From positions 1 to 17,753 of the forward strand of contig JAVKFF010000212.1 in the NCBI GenBank assembly GCA_040226215.1: 17,753 nucleotides of DNA. The letters are read 5' to 3'. The notes below the pieces were generated by a model, which was not told where the DNA came from, made no database searches, and worked only from the letters and a program-made list of their open reading frames with translations. This DNA comes from JAVKFF01 sp040226215 (GTDB lineage: Bacteria; Pseudomonadota; Alphaproteobacteria; DSM-16000; Inquilinaceae). The first letter of the stretch is position 1; the number at the start of each line of letters is the position of its first letter. The translations under genes were made by a program, and so were the position numbers. This document shows, piece after piece, positions 1-6,993 of the stretch.

Positions 1-35
1 TCGCGATCGTCTCCACAACCAGCATCCCGATATCA

Positions 36-57
36 GCTCCCGAGCAACCTCGGGAGC
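36..57. other. Perfect 9-bp hairpin, 4-nt loop
   Basis: Arms GCTCCCGAG (36-44) and CTCGGGAGC (49-57) are exact reverse complements around the loop CAAC. No T-run follows on either strand, so it is not a canonical intrinsic terminator. It could be the end of a transcript outside the window or a structured part of the accessory element. A weaker pairing follows directly: GGACCCC (63-69) with GGGGTCC (81-87). Confidence 0.55.
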
Positions 58-80
58 ACTGTGGACCCCAAGCTTCAGGG

Positions 81-137
81 GGGGTCCCCTTTGGACGCCG
101 ATCAACCCCGAAACGGGGTCCTTATTCCACGCCGATC
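81..137. repeat. In-register imperfect direct repeat, 34-bp period
   Basis: GGGGTCC occurs at 81-87 and again at 115-121; ACGCCGATC occurs at 95-103 and again at 129-137. Both pairs are offset by exactly 34 bp, and each unit is followed by an ACCCC run. The second unit begins inside a small hairpin (ACCCCG 105-110 with CGGGGT 114-119). The repeat lies just upstream of the phage-type HTH gene and could be a protein-binding region or duplication. The function is unknown. Confidence 0.5.
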
Positions 138-163
138 CACACCCCTGATCGAGGCGAAGACCG

Positions 164-556
164 ATGACTGACGGCACCGCCACCGATCTCAGCCACGCAA
201 GGCAGGTCGAGACCATGGCCGGCTACGGCTTCACCTCCAAGGCCATCGCCATCGCGCTCGACACCGACACCGCCTTCCTGGAGCGCACCTATCGCCGCGA
301 GCTGGCCCAGGGAGCGATCAAGGCCAATGCAAGGGTGGTGGAGAGCCTCTACCGCAAGGCCACCGGCGACGATCCCAAATCGGTGACCGCCGCCATCTTC
401 TGGCTGAAGGCGCGGGCCGGCTGGCAGGAGACGCGGCCACAGCCGACCGGCGACGGGTACAGCCTCGCGAACATCCTCAGCCAGCTTGCCGACGAGGGCC
501 TGATCCCGCCCGGGATCGACGGTACGGCCACAGAAACCGACGACGACCGGGACTGA
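164..556 (+). CDS. Small phage-type HTH protein (terminase-small-subunit-like)
   Basis: A 130-residue soluble protein. Residues about 14-48 read as a helix-turn-helix (RQVETMAGYGFTSKAIAIAL followed by a second helix), then a basic EL-x3-AIKANA segment and the FWLKARAGWQE stretch. As I recall it, this architecture is common in short phage or integrated-element proteins of alphaproteobacteria, often annotated as hypothetical or as terminase small subunit. No large terminase subunit is present, so DNA binding is the only supportable role. A purine-rich GAGGCGAAG lies a few bases before the ATG. The C-terminus is acidic (ETDDDRD). The recombinase gene follows after a short gap in the same direction, which supports a mobile-element origin. 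The family assignment is tentative. Confidence 0.7.
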   Translation: MTDGTATDLSHARQVETMAGYGFTSKAIAIALDTDTAFLERTYRRELAQGAIKANARVVESLYRKATGDDPKSVTAAIFWLKARAGWQETRPQPTGDGYSLANILSQLADEGLIPPGIDGTATETDDDRD

Positions 557-563
557 TCTGACT

Positions 564-601
564 ACGTACAAACCGCAAACGGTGGTATGCCATGTGTACG
601 T
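564..601. other. Inverted repeat at the recombinase 5' end
   Basis: Arms ACGTACA (564-570) and TGTACGT (595-601) are exact reverse complements separated by 24 bp. They lie between the HTH gene and the recombinase reading frame, spanning its first possible start at 587. Serine resolvases often bind inverted-repeat sites next to their own gene, so a recombination or autoregulatory site is possible. Seven-bp arms are too short to be sure. Confidence 0.35.
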
Positions 602-622
602 GCCAAGTCATTGATCGGACAC

Positions 623-1294
623 ATGAACCCCGCCATCGCCTATCTCCGCGTCTCGACCCGAAGGCAGGAGCGGTCCGGGCTCGGCATCGAGGCGCAGAAG
701 GCGACCATCGCCCGTTTCGCAGAGGTCGAGGGGTTCGAGATCACCCGGACGTTTATCGAGGCAGAGACGGGGAAGGGGGCTGATGCCCTCGACCGCCGGC
801 CGGTGCTGGCCGAGGCGCTGGCGGCGGCCAAGGTTCTTCGCTGTCCGGTGATCGTCGCCAAGCTCGACCGGCTCTCCCGCGACGTCGCCTTCATCGCCGG
901 GCTGATGGCGCAAAGAGTACCGTTCATCGTGGCAGAACTGGGCATCGACGCCGATCCGTTCATGCTGCACCTCTACGCCGCCCTGGCGGAGAAGGAGCGA
1001 CGGCTGATCTCCGAGCGCACACGGGCGGCCCTGGCCCAGCGCAAGGCGTCGGGCACCAGGCTCGGCAACCGCACCAATGCACCGGCCGCGGCGTCGCTCG
1101 GGCGACAGGCTCAGGCGGTGGCGGCCGATCGGTTCGTCGCCAATGTGCTGCCGGTGATCGAGAAGCTGCGCGCCGCCGGCGTCTCCGACCTGCGCGGTCT
1201 CGCCGACGCCCTCAACGCCCGCGGCATCCGCACGGCGCGGGGCGGGCGCTGGCACGTGTCGAACGTGCGGAACGTGATGCGACGGGTTTTGTAG
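623..1294 (+). CDS. Small serine recombinase (resolvase/invertase family)
   Basis: A 223-residue site-specific recombinase. The catalytic domain has AYLRVSTRRQ with nucleophile Ser11 and the arginine-rich KLDRLSRD motif (80-87). The long E-helix region is EKERRLISERTRAAL (123-137). The C-terminal ~40 residues (LADALNARGIRT...GGRWHVSNVRNVM) match the recombinase-type DNA-binding segment found in larger serine recombinases. The protein is therefore intermediate in size: larger than a Tn3 resolvase, much smaller than a phage integrase. It should cut and rejoin DNA through a 5'-phosphoserine link. The family motif begins right after the ATG at 623, so I prefer it; an in-frame ATG at 587 would add 12 residues. 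Neither has a strong Shine-Dalgarno sequence. The gene probably belongs to an integrated element with its upstream neighbour. Confidence 0.88.
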   Translation: MNPAIAYLRVSTRRQERSGLGIEAQKATIARFAEVEGFEITRTFIEAETGKGADALDRRPVLAEALAAAKVLRCPVIVAKLDRLSRDVAFIAGLMAQRVPFIVAELGIDADPFMLHLYAALAEKERRLISERTRAALAQRKASGTRLGNRTNAPAAASLGRQAQAVAADRFVANVLPVIEKLRAAGVSDLRGLADALNARGIRTARGGRWHVSNVRNVMRRVL

Positions 1295-1654
1295 AGGGGA
1301 GATAGAGGGCGCGGCACCATCGAAATTTCTGATTGGCTTGTCTATCCAGAGAATTTGGATCCAATAGTGTGTTAACTCTGCTGCGTGCCGGTCAATTCTG
1401 CTAGTGTCATGTTGGTGAAGGCAGTCAGTATTCGCCTCGGCCTGAAGCTTGTGGCGTGATGGGGGTGTCCTCAGGTAAGGCAGCTGTAGGACGGTGGAAC
1501 CCCATACTTAACTCGTTTTCCTGGGGAATCTTTCCGGAGTTTGGGTGTCAATACGACCCAACGGACTGGTTGGCACGATGAATGACGTGAACTGCACTGG
1601 GTAAAGAAGGCCCGGCATCACGTCCCGAATCCGAGATCGCGACGAGTAAATCGG
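1295..1654. other. Gene-free stretch between recombinase and GntR gene
   Basis: No convincing protein or RNA gene is seen, and the stretch looks less GC-rich than its neighbours. Contents: the TTGGATCCAA operator near its left end; a 16-codon ORF (1409-1459, MLVKAVSIRLGLKLVA) of unknown meaning; a possible two-part fold pairing GGGGT/GTCCT (1462-1471) with AGGAC (1488-1492) and ACCCC (1499-1503); and an inverted repeat TTGGGT (1541-1546) with ACCCAA (1556-1561), roughly 95 bp before the GntR start. If transcription starts near the operator, the GntR mRNA would carry a leader of nearly 300 nt. Confidence 0.5.
1355..1364. promoter_or_regulatory. Predicted GntR operator (copy 1)
   Basis: Perfect palindrome TTGGATCCAA. 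The same core recurs three times in the divergent control region near 9.8 kb and nowhere in coding sequence by eye. Palindromic operators of this length fit FCD-type GntR dimers. Placement upstream of the GntR gene suggests autoregulation, although the site lies about 290 bp before the start codon and no clear -35/-10 pair could be assigned around it. Confidence 0.65.
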
Positions 1655-2377
1655 ATGACTCAAGTTCGACGGAGTTTGACTTTGTCAGTGAAAAAAAAAG
1701 TTCGTGGGCAGACTACCGACCAGACCTACGAACATATTCGCAGCCGAATTCTCGACCATAAATTGCAACCAGGAGCTAAGCTAGGTTCTCTTGACCTCGC
1801 CAACGATCTGAAGATTTCGCGGACCCCGATACGCCAGGCGCTCGAGCGTCTGGTGCAGGAGGGGTTCGTGGTAAAGACGCCGTCGCGAGGTTACTTCGTC
1901 GCCGAAATGGGCATCAAGGAGGTCGAGGAACTCTACGAAGTCCGCCTCGCTCTCGAACTGCATTCGCTGGAGGTGGCGATGCAGCACCAAATCAGCGATC
2001 GGGAGATCGCGCGTATCGAAGAGATCCAGAAGCGCTACCGCGCGTTGACAGAGGACCAGACGGTGATTACCCGCGCTCCAGTGGACGTCGAGTTCCACCT
2101 CGCGCTCGCCTCCTTGTCCCGCAACGACTATACAGTCAAACTATTGAAGGAACTCAATGATAGGCTGAGGTTTCGCAGACGATATGACGGGTACTGGCTC
2201 TGGCGTCTGCGTGGTGAACGTGGGCACGACGCGGCGAACGAGCACACGCGCATCATCGATGCCATCAAGTCGCGCGATGCGGAGGGCGCCGTAATGGAAC
2301 TTCGCAATCACATACAGATGGCCTGGAAGAACTATCGTCAATTCCTCCATGCCCTCGAGGCGAGCCAGGGAAGCTGA
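1655..2377 (+). CDS. GntR-family regulator, FadR subfamily (FCD domain)
   Basis: A 240-residue one-component regulator. Residues ~22-83 form the GntR winged helix, with the recognition region LANDLKISRTPIRQALERL followed by the wing TPSRGYFV. Residues ~93-232 form an all-helical FCD effector domain. The usual metal/ligand positions are present: D144 and H148 in DVEFHLAL, H197 in EHTRIIDAI, H219 in LRNHI. FCD regulators usually sense small organic acids and release DNA on binding. The repeated TTGGATCCAA palindrome before this gene and in the divergent promoter region is its likely operator, so the target set would be the flanking catabolic operons. A run of nine adenines encodes K13-K15; an in-frame GTG just before it (1688) is an alternative start. 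It converges with the metallo-hydrolase gene. Confidence 0.92.
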   Translation: MTQVRRSLTLSVKKKVRGQTTDQTYEHIRSRILDHKLQPGAKLGSLDLANDLKISRTPIRQALERLVQEGFVVKTPSRGYFVAEMGIKEVEELYEVRLALELHSLEVAMQHQISDREIARIEEIQKRYRALTEDQTVITRAPVDVEFHLALASLSRNDYTVKLLKELNDRLRFRRRYDGYWLWRLRGERGHDAANEHTRIIDAIKSRDAEGAVMELRNHIQMAWKNYRQFLHALEASQGS

Positions 2378-2430
2378 CGCCGGACACCAGCATCGGCACT
2401 CCCCGACAACTGACAAAGTGACGGCGGACT

Positions 2431-3132
2431 TCAGGGCACGAATGCCGTGCCCATCTCCGGTGTGCGAACGATGCCTGCCTTGTTACCCATGGACTCGATG
2501 AAGTCGTCGGGTGAGGGCGCGAGAATGGGCATCGTTCCCCAGTGGATTGGAACCACCATGTCGAAGGAAAAATAGCGCTTGCAGGCGAGCGCGGCGCTTC
2601 TTGCACCCATCGTGAAGCGGTCTCCCATGGGTACCAGACCTATCGCGGGCTTGTGCAACTCATTGATTAACGCCATGTCGCCAAAGATTTCGGTATCGCC
2701 CATGTGGTAGACGGACGGTCCGTCCGGAAAGTCGAAGACAAGTCCGTTTGGCATGCCGAGATAGACAATCTGGCCATTCTCCTCGGTAAACGAGGAGGAG
2801 TGGAACGCTTGCGTCAAGGTAATGGAGAAATCGTCGAAGACCTGCTTGCCGCCGGTATTGCAGCGCGCGGTCTTGTCAACGCCCTTGGTCCCAATCCAGG
2901 CGGCGAGTTCGAAGGTGGCGATCACCGTCGCGTCGTGCGTCTTGGCCAGCTCGATGGCGTCGCCGACATGGTCGCCGTGCCCGTGGGTGATCGCTATGTG
3001 CGTCAGTCCTTCTGCCGCCTCATCGAGATCACCCTTGAACCATGGGTTCCGGCTGAGAAATGGGTCGACGAGGATGACCGATGAGCCGGTGCGGATGCGA
3101 AAGGTCGAGTGTCCGAAGTAGGTGATGTCCAT
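2431..3132 (-). CDS. UPF0173-type metal-dependent hydrolase (metallo-beta-lactamase fold)
   Basis: A 233-residue single-domain protein that begins at MDITYFGHSTFRI, as UPF0173 proteins do; the frame stays open upstream but that part overlaps the neighbour and looks non-coding. Metal ligands of the fold are visible: H50, H52, D54 and H55 in THGHGDH, H111 (AFHSSS), D146 in HMGDTE and H197 in PIHWGT. The family is related to UlaG-type lactonases and usually lacks a proven substrate; hydrolysis of a lactone or other ester is the reasonable guess. No signal peptide is seen, so it should be cytoplasmic. It is the last gene of the seven-gene minus-strand run, 34 bp after the alpha/beta hydrolase, which suggests a role in the same catabolic pathway, perhaps opening a lactone formed from an intermediate. 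Confidence 0.88.
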   Translation of the reverse strand: MDITYFGHSTFRIRTGSSVILVDPFLSRNPWFKGDLDEAAEGLTHIAITHGHGDHVGDAIELAKTHDATVIATFELAAWIGTKGVDKTARCNTGGKQVFDDFSITLTQAFHSSSFTEENGQIVYLGMPNGLVFDFPDGPSVYHMGDTEIFGDMALINELHKPAIGLVPMGDRFTMGARSAALACKRYFSFDMVVPIHWGTMPILAPSPDDFIESMGNKAGIVRTPEMGTAFVP

Positions 3133-3166
3133 TTCTGATCTACCAGTGCGTTGAGTGTTTGGTGCG

Positions 3167-4036
3167 TCAAAGTGACGGCGAAAGGATTCCGCCGAGCGCG
3201 CGCTCGAATGCCAAGGCGCGCTCATACTGGACCCAGTGACCCGCGTTCGGGATGAAGATGAGGTCGGCATCAGGCTTGAGTGACCTCACGAAGTCTTCGC
3301 GCTCCCGGCGGTACGGTCCCATGACAGCGTCGAATTCACCCCAGATCGCTGCCAACCGCCCCTTGAAATTCCGCATCAGATCGAGAAAGCGCCCTCCGTC
3401 GGCATCGCGCTGATAGCGTAGCCGTCCACGCTCGACGCTAGACGCATGAGCGTAGAGAGCGAGGTCGTCGTTGAGATGCGCATGGCGGAGCATGAGCGTT
3501 TCGAGATTGTTCCTATGGGCCGTCAAACGCGCGCCGGGATCGGAAAGTCGGCGCCAGCGCACCAGCGGACCATAGTCCGCGGATTGGACGGCAAACCCCT
3601 TTCCGCAGCCGACCAGAACCAAGGCAGAGACCCGATCATCCTGCGATGCGGCGAGATCGACGGCGATCGAGGCGCCCATGGAAAAACCGACGATCGAGAT
3701 GGGACCGTCTCCGAACACGGATTCAGCGCCGGTGCTGAGGAGCGCGGCAAGGTGCTCGGACGTCGGTGGCGGAGGCGGCGCGTCGGAATCGCCGTGTCCC
3801 GGAATGTCGGGCACGACAACCCTGTATGAACGAGCCAGAGGCTCGATGTTGGCGATCCAGTGGAGCCAACTGCCGCCACTGCCATGCAGAAGGATGAGGC
3901 ACGGTCCACTACCCCAGATGCGCCAGTGGACTCGGATGCCATCTGCCAACGTCTCCACATGCTGGGCGGCCTGGTCCAAGCGTGTGACAATTTCCGGCAC
4001 ATGGCTGAACAGGTCGAGAGGAGTGGCAGGCGTCAT
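3167..4036 (-). CDS. Alpha/beta-fold hydrolase (MhpC/BphD-like)
   Basis: A 289-residue alpha/beta hydrolase with a complete triad: oxyanion strand LLHGSGGSW (49-57), nucleophile elbow GFSMGAS with Ser119, Asp236 in GEFDAVMG and His267 in NAGHWVQYE. PDIPGHGDSD (76-85) is the usual loop after strand 4. Overall it resembles the meta-cleavage C-C hydrolases (MhpC, BphD) and related esterases; sequence alone cannot choose between C-C, ester or lactone cleavage. The ATG at 4036 is preferred because family homology starts soon after it; the open frame upstream runs into the binding-protein gene in another frame and is not real. It follows the ABC importer genes across an 86-bp gap with a hairpin, and may be less strongly expressed than they are. 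Confidence 0.88.
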   Translation of the reverse strand: MTPATPLDLFSHVPEIVTRLDQAAQHVETLADGIRVHWRIWGSGPCLILLHGSGGSWLHWIANIEPLARSYRVVVPDIPGHGDSDAPPPPPTSEHLAALLSTGAESVFGDGPISIVGFSMGASIAVDLAASQDDRVSALVLVGCGKGFAVQSADYGPLVRWRRLSDPGARLTAHRNNLETLMLRHAHLNDDLALYAHASSVERGRLRYQRDADGGRFLDLMRNFKGRLAAIWGEFDAVMGPYRREREDFVRSLKPDADLIFIPNAGHWVQYERALAFERALGGILSPSL

Positions 4037-4081
4037 GCTGTATCGATGAGAATCCTGGAAGACGCGCGCTCGGACGGTTCC

Positions 4082-4105
4082 CGGGCGAGGCCGTCGCCCC
4101 GCCCG
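4082..4105 (-). terminator. GC-rich hairpin between binding-protein and hydrolase genes
   Basis: CGGGCG (4082-4087) pairs with CGCCCG (4100-4105). After one mismatch three more pairs close a four-base loop, giving nine pairs in all. No U-run follows, so it is more likely an attenuating or mRNA-stabilising 3' structure behind the binding-protein gene than a complete terminator. Confidence 0.45.
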
Positions 4106-4122
4106 GTGATCCCTGTCGAAGC

Positions 4123-5253
4123 TTACTCTGCGCGGAAGTCGCGGGCCTGCTCGATCAACGCGTCGATGTCGAAATCGTTGCCGTAGTCGAGGAACTCCCG
4201 GGTGAAGTAGCGGTCGACCGGCAGCGCCTCGGGGATGCTGCCGCCCGAGGCGAGCAGGTCGCGGTGTCCGGCGATCTGGCTGTCCGTGATGTCGCCCAGG
4301 CGCTCGGTCTGTTCGAACACCCTCTGCTCGAGGCGCATGTTGGGCTTGCGCGCCTCCATGCGCAGGCGCGACATGCGCAGCGACTCCTCCTCGGACATGC
4401 CGGTGGGCTCGGACTCGGGGAACACCTGGTAGTGCAGCTTGGTGAGTTCGTCCTGCTCGGCCGCCGCCATGACGACAATCGCCTTGTTCATCGCCCGAGT
4501 CAGCCCGGCGATCATCTCCGGCTCGTTCTCGATGGTAGAGCGCATGGCGTTGGACGAGTGCGTGAAGCCCAGCGAGGGGATCGGGTCGGGCCGGAAGTGG
4601 CGGAACTCCTGCCCCTGGAACTCGAAACCGGCGAAGATGGTGTCCCACAGCGCCAGCGCCTGGACGCGGTCGCGCTGCAGCGCGTCGAGCGCTGGCAGGG
4701 CGGTGCCGACCGCCAGGTACTCGAAATCCTCGCCCTCGACCCAGCCGAGATTGCTGAAGATGGCCGACATCACCAGGTGCGGCGAGCCGCCCTCGGCGCT
4801 GATGCCGATGGTCTGGCCGCGCAGGTCCTCGAAGCTCTGGAAGGGGCTGTCGGCGGCGACGCCGACGGACACGAAGTAGTCGGGGATCTGGCAGATGAAG
4901 GACTGCATGTCGACGCCCCGTCCGACGCCAGCGAACATGCCGGCCGAGCCGTGGGAGGAGACTTGCGCCTGGTCGGCGGCCAGCACGTTGAGCGCCGCGG
5001 AGGAGCCGCTGACCGACTGGATCTCGACCTCGAGACCTTCCTCCTCGTAGAAGCCGAAATGCATCGGGATGGAGGAGAAGAAGCCGGTGGAGACGTCCAC
5101 CGTCTGCACGCCGTAGACCAGGGTGACGGGGCGCAGCGACTGGCCGATGGCCGGCATGGGGAAGGAACTGGCGGCGAGCGCGGCGGAACCGGCACCGATC
5201 CCTTTCAGGGCGGTGCGGCGGCTCAGCGTCAGGCGCGAAGTGGTGTCGGGCAT
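4123..5253 (-). CDS. NitT/TauT-type ABC transporter substrate-binding protein, Tat signal
   Basis: A 376-residue periplasmic binding protein of the NMT1/SsuA/TauA group. The N-terminus carries a twin-arginine signal, SRRTALKG (11-18), a short hydrophobic stretch (AGSAALAASS) and a likely cleavage after AIG (35-37). The mature part starts with VTLVYGVQ and contains GFYEEEGLEVEIQSV, the usual 'enzyme-like small-molecule binder' opening, and later DLRGQTIGISAEGG, typical of this fold. Known members bind nitrate, taurine, sulfonates, pyrimidines or aromatic acids; the ligand here is not predictable. A good GAGGAGG Shine-Dalgarno precedes the ATG. It lies downstream of its permease and ATPase genes, separated from the permease by 97 bp with a strong hairpin, which may allow independent dosage of the binding protein. 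Confidence 0.93.
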   Translation of the reverse strand: MPDTTSRLTLSRRTALKGIGAGSAALAASSFPMPAIGQSLRPVTLVYGVQTVDVSTGFFSSIPMHFGFYEEEGLEVEIQSVSGSSAALNVLAADQAQVSSHGSAGMFAGVGRGVDMQSFICQIPDYFVSVGVAADSPFQSFEDLRGQTIGISAEGGSPHLVMSAIFSNLGWVEGEDFEYLAVGTALPALDALQRDRVQALALWDTIFAGFEFQGQEFRHFRPDPIPSLGFTHSSNAMRSTIENEPEMIAGLTRAMNKAIVVMAAAEQDELTKLHYQVFPESEPTGMSEEESLRMSRLRMEARKPNMRLEQRVFEQTERLGDITDSQIAGHRDLLASGGSIPEALPVDRYFTREFLDYGNDFDIDALIEQARDFRAE

Positions 5254-5325
5254 CTCGGGGGTCCTCCTCTTCTCTTGGCTGTTTGATTGTCGGCGCCAGC
5301 CTTGCCGGCCGGTCGTGGACGCGCG

Positions 5326-5345
5326 CGCCGGGGTCGGCCCCGGCG
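5326..5345 (-). other. Perfect 8-bp GC hairpin after the permease gene
   Basis: CGCCGGGG (5326-5333) and CCCCGGCG (5338-5345) are exact reverse complements around a four-base loop, starting a few bases past the permease stop codon. No U-run follows. In importer operons such structures often separate binding-protein expression from that of the membrane parts by processing or partial termination. That role here is inferred. Confidence 0.55.
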
Positions 5346-5350
5346 GCGGG

Positions 5351-6148
5351 TCAGTTCCAGAAGATGATCTTCTCGCGCAGGTAGTGGATGCCGTAGTGGA
5401 AGCACAGGCCCGTCGCGGAGAGGATCAGGATGTTGGCGAACACGCCGGCGGTATCGAGCTGGTTGGACTGGTTGATGATCAGGAAGCCCATGCCGCTGTT
5501 GGCGCCGATGAACTCGCCGACGATCACTGCGAGTGTGGCGTAGATGATGCCGATATTCGCGCCGGCCAGTAGGAAGGGCAGGGCGCTGGGCAGCTTCACC
5601 TTCCAGAAGGTCTGCCAGCGCGTGGCGCCGAGCGAGCGCATGAGCGCAAGCTGCTCCGAATCCATCGTCTTCAGCCCGTGCATGGTGTTGAGGTAGATCG
5701 GGAAGAAGGCGGCGAAGGCGCCGAGCACGATCTTCGAGAGCGAGCCGAAGCCGAACCAGACGATGACGACGGGCGCCAGGGCGATCTTGGGCATCGACTG
5801 CATCGACACCAGGATCGGGTAGACCGTCCGGTTGACCAGGCGGATCTCGTTGACCAGCGTACCCATGGTGATGCCCACCAGGATGGCGATCACGAAGGCC
5901 GACACGGTGCGGCCGAGGGTGATGAAGTAGTGGTTCGCGTACAGATCCGCGCCGCGCCACAGCGCCTCGCCGATGTCGCTGGGTGCCGGGATGAAGTAGA
6001 CCGGCACATCGCTGTACCAGACGAGCAATTCCCAGATCAGCAACGCACCGATCAGGCTGGCCGTCCGGTAGCCCGCCTCCGTGAACGCCTGGCGCCGGCG
6101 TGTCGGACGCTTGCGTCGCTTCGCGATGTTCTCGGTCATCGTCGTCAT
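5351..6148 (-). CDS. NitT/TauT-type ABC transporter permease
   Basis: A 265-residue inner-membrane permease of the SsuC/TauC group. A basic cytoplasmic N-terminus (KRRKRPTRRRQ) precedes about six hydrophobic segments, the first SLIGALLIWELLVW. The EAA-type coupling loop that contacts the ATPase is visible around 165-190 (LALMRSLGATRWQTFWKVKL, ending in P). Conserved SMPKIALAPVVIVWFGFG (118-135) is a hallmark of this subfamily. Its ATG overlaps the ATPase stop as ATGA, indicating translational coupling; a second in-frame ATG three codons later is possible. It forms the channel for the substrate delivered by the neighbouring Tat-exported binding protein. Confidence 0.94.
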   Translation of the reverse strand: MTTMTENIAKRRKRPTRRRQAFTEAGYRTASLIGALLIWELLVWYSDVPVYFIPAPSDIGEALWRGADLYANHYFITLGRTVSAFVIAILVGITMGTLVNEIRLVNRTVYPILVSMQSMPKIALAPVVIVWFGFGSLSKIVLGAFAAFFPIYLNTMHGLKTMDSEQLALMRSLGATRWQTFWKVKLPSALPFLLAGANIGIIYATLAVIVGEFIGANSGMGFLIINQSNQLDTAGVFANILILSATGLCFHYGIHYLREKIIFWN

Positions 6149-6993
6149 TGGCTGCGTTCTCCCCGCGGCTGCGGGTTGTCGCCGTCGCCCAGGCCCAGCA
6201 ACGACCGAATGCGATCGACGATCTCGCCGAAGCGCTGATCGCCCATCAGGGAGAGGGAGCGTGGCCGCGCCAGGTCGACCTCAATGATCTCGCGGATTTT
6301 TCCGGGGCGCGGGGTCATCACCACCACGCGATCGCTCAGAAGGGCGGCCTCGGGAATGTTGTGGGTGACGAAGACGATCGCCTTGCCGGTCTCGCGCCAG
6401 ATGCGCAGGAGTTCCATGTTCATCTCCTCCCTGGTCATGGCGTCGAGCGCGGCGAAGGGCTCGTCCATCAGGAGGAGGCGCGAGTCATAGACCAGTGCTC
6501 TTGCGATCGCGGCGCGCTGCTGCATGCCGCCGGAGAGCTCCTTCGGATAGGAGCGTTCGAAACCGGCGAGCCCCACCATCTTCAGGAGATCGAGCGCGGT
6601 CTGCCGGCTTGCCGCCGCATCCGGCAGCTTCATGACCTCCACCGGCAGCATCACATTGTCGATGACCTTGCGCCACGGCAGCAGAACTGGGCGCTGGAAC
6701 ACCATGCCGATATCGCGGATCGGCCCTCGGATCGGCCTCCCGTCGAACAGGATTTCACCTTCCGACGGCTCGAGCAGACCACCGAGCAGGTTGAGCAGCG
6801 TGGTCTTGCCGCACCCGCTGGGGCCGACGATGGAGACGAACTCGCCCTCTTCGACGGTCAGCCGAGTCGGCTCAAGCGCGACGACGTCGGCGCCATCGAC
6901 CGTTTCGTAGGTCTTCGCGACATTGTTGATTTCCACCAGTGGTGTCGTATCACGCGGGGCGCTTTGTGCGGGCTGGGAACGCATCTCAAGCAT
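6145..6993 (-). CDS. NitT/TauT-type ABC transporter ATP-binding protein
   Basis: A 282-residue ATPase with all nucleotide-binding motifs: Walker A GPSGCGKTT (57-65), Q-loop Q100 in VFQRPVLLPW, signature LSGGMQQR (153-160), Walker B LLLMDEPFAALD (173-184) and switch histidine H211 in VTHNIPEA. The VFQ-x-x-LLPW stretch and THNIPEA typify the SsuB/TauB/NrtD group, matching the permease and binding protein encoded next. The 5' end overlaps the CoA-ligase stop by eight bases; an ATG three codons in (6984) would remove the overlap. Position directly after the ligase and before the permease ties import of a compound to its CoA activation. Confidence 0.94.
   Translation of the reverse strand: MLEMRSQPAQSAPRDTTPLVEINNVAKTYETVDGADVVALEPTRLTVEEGEFVSIVGPSGCGKTTLLNLLGGLLEPSEGEILFDGRPIRGPIRDIGMVFQRPVLLPWRKVIDNVMLPVEVMKLPDAAASRQTALDLLKMVGLAGFERSYPKELSGGMQQRAAIARALVYDSRLLLMDEPFAALDAMTREEMNMELLRIWRETGKAIVFVTHNIPEAALLSDRVVVMTPRPGKIREIIEVDLARPRSLSLMGDQRFGEIVDRIRSLLGLGDGDNPQPRGERSQ

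Noticed and set aside
81..145. CRISPR-like array or origin iterons
   Set aside because: Only two imperfect units are present, with no further repeats and no cas or replication genes in the window.
1409..1459. A 16-codon ORF MLVKAVSIRLGLKLVA as a leader peptide
   Set aside because: No clear ribosome-binding site and no homology; its resemblance to the start of a membrane sensor is too short to use. Mentioned only within the intergenic entry.
2378..2430. A terminator between the convergent GntR and metallo-hydrolase genes
   Set aside because: Only 4-bp complementary stretches were found; too weak to call.
4037..4648. N-terminal extension of the alpha/beta hydrolase into the binding-protein gene
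   Set aside because: The added ~200 residues are an Arg/Pro/His-rich out-of-frame reading of the binding-protein gene; homology begins only after the ATG at 4036.
4264..5286. A 340-codon plus-strand frame opposite the Tat-exported binding protein
   Set aside because: Same reason: mirror frame of a well-supported gene with biased composition and no recognisable domain.
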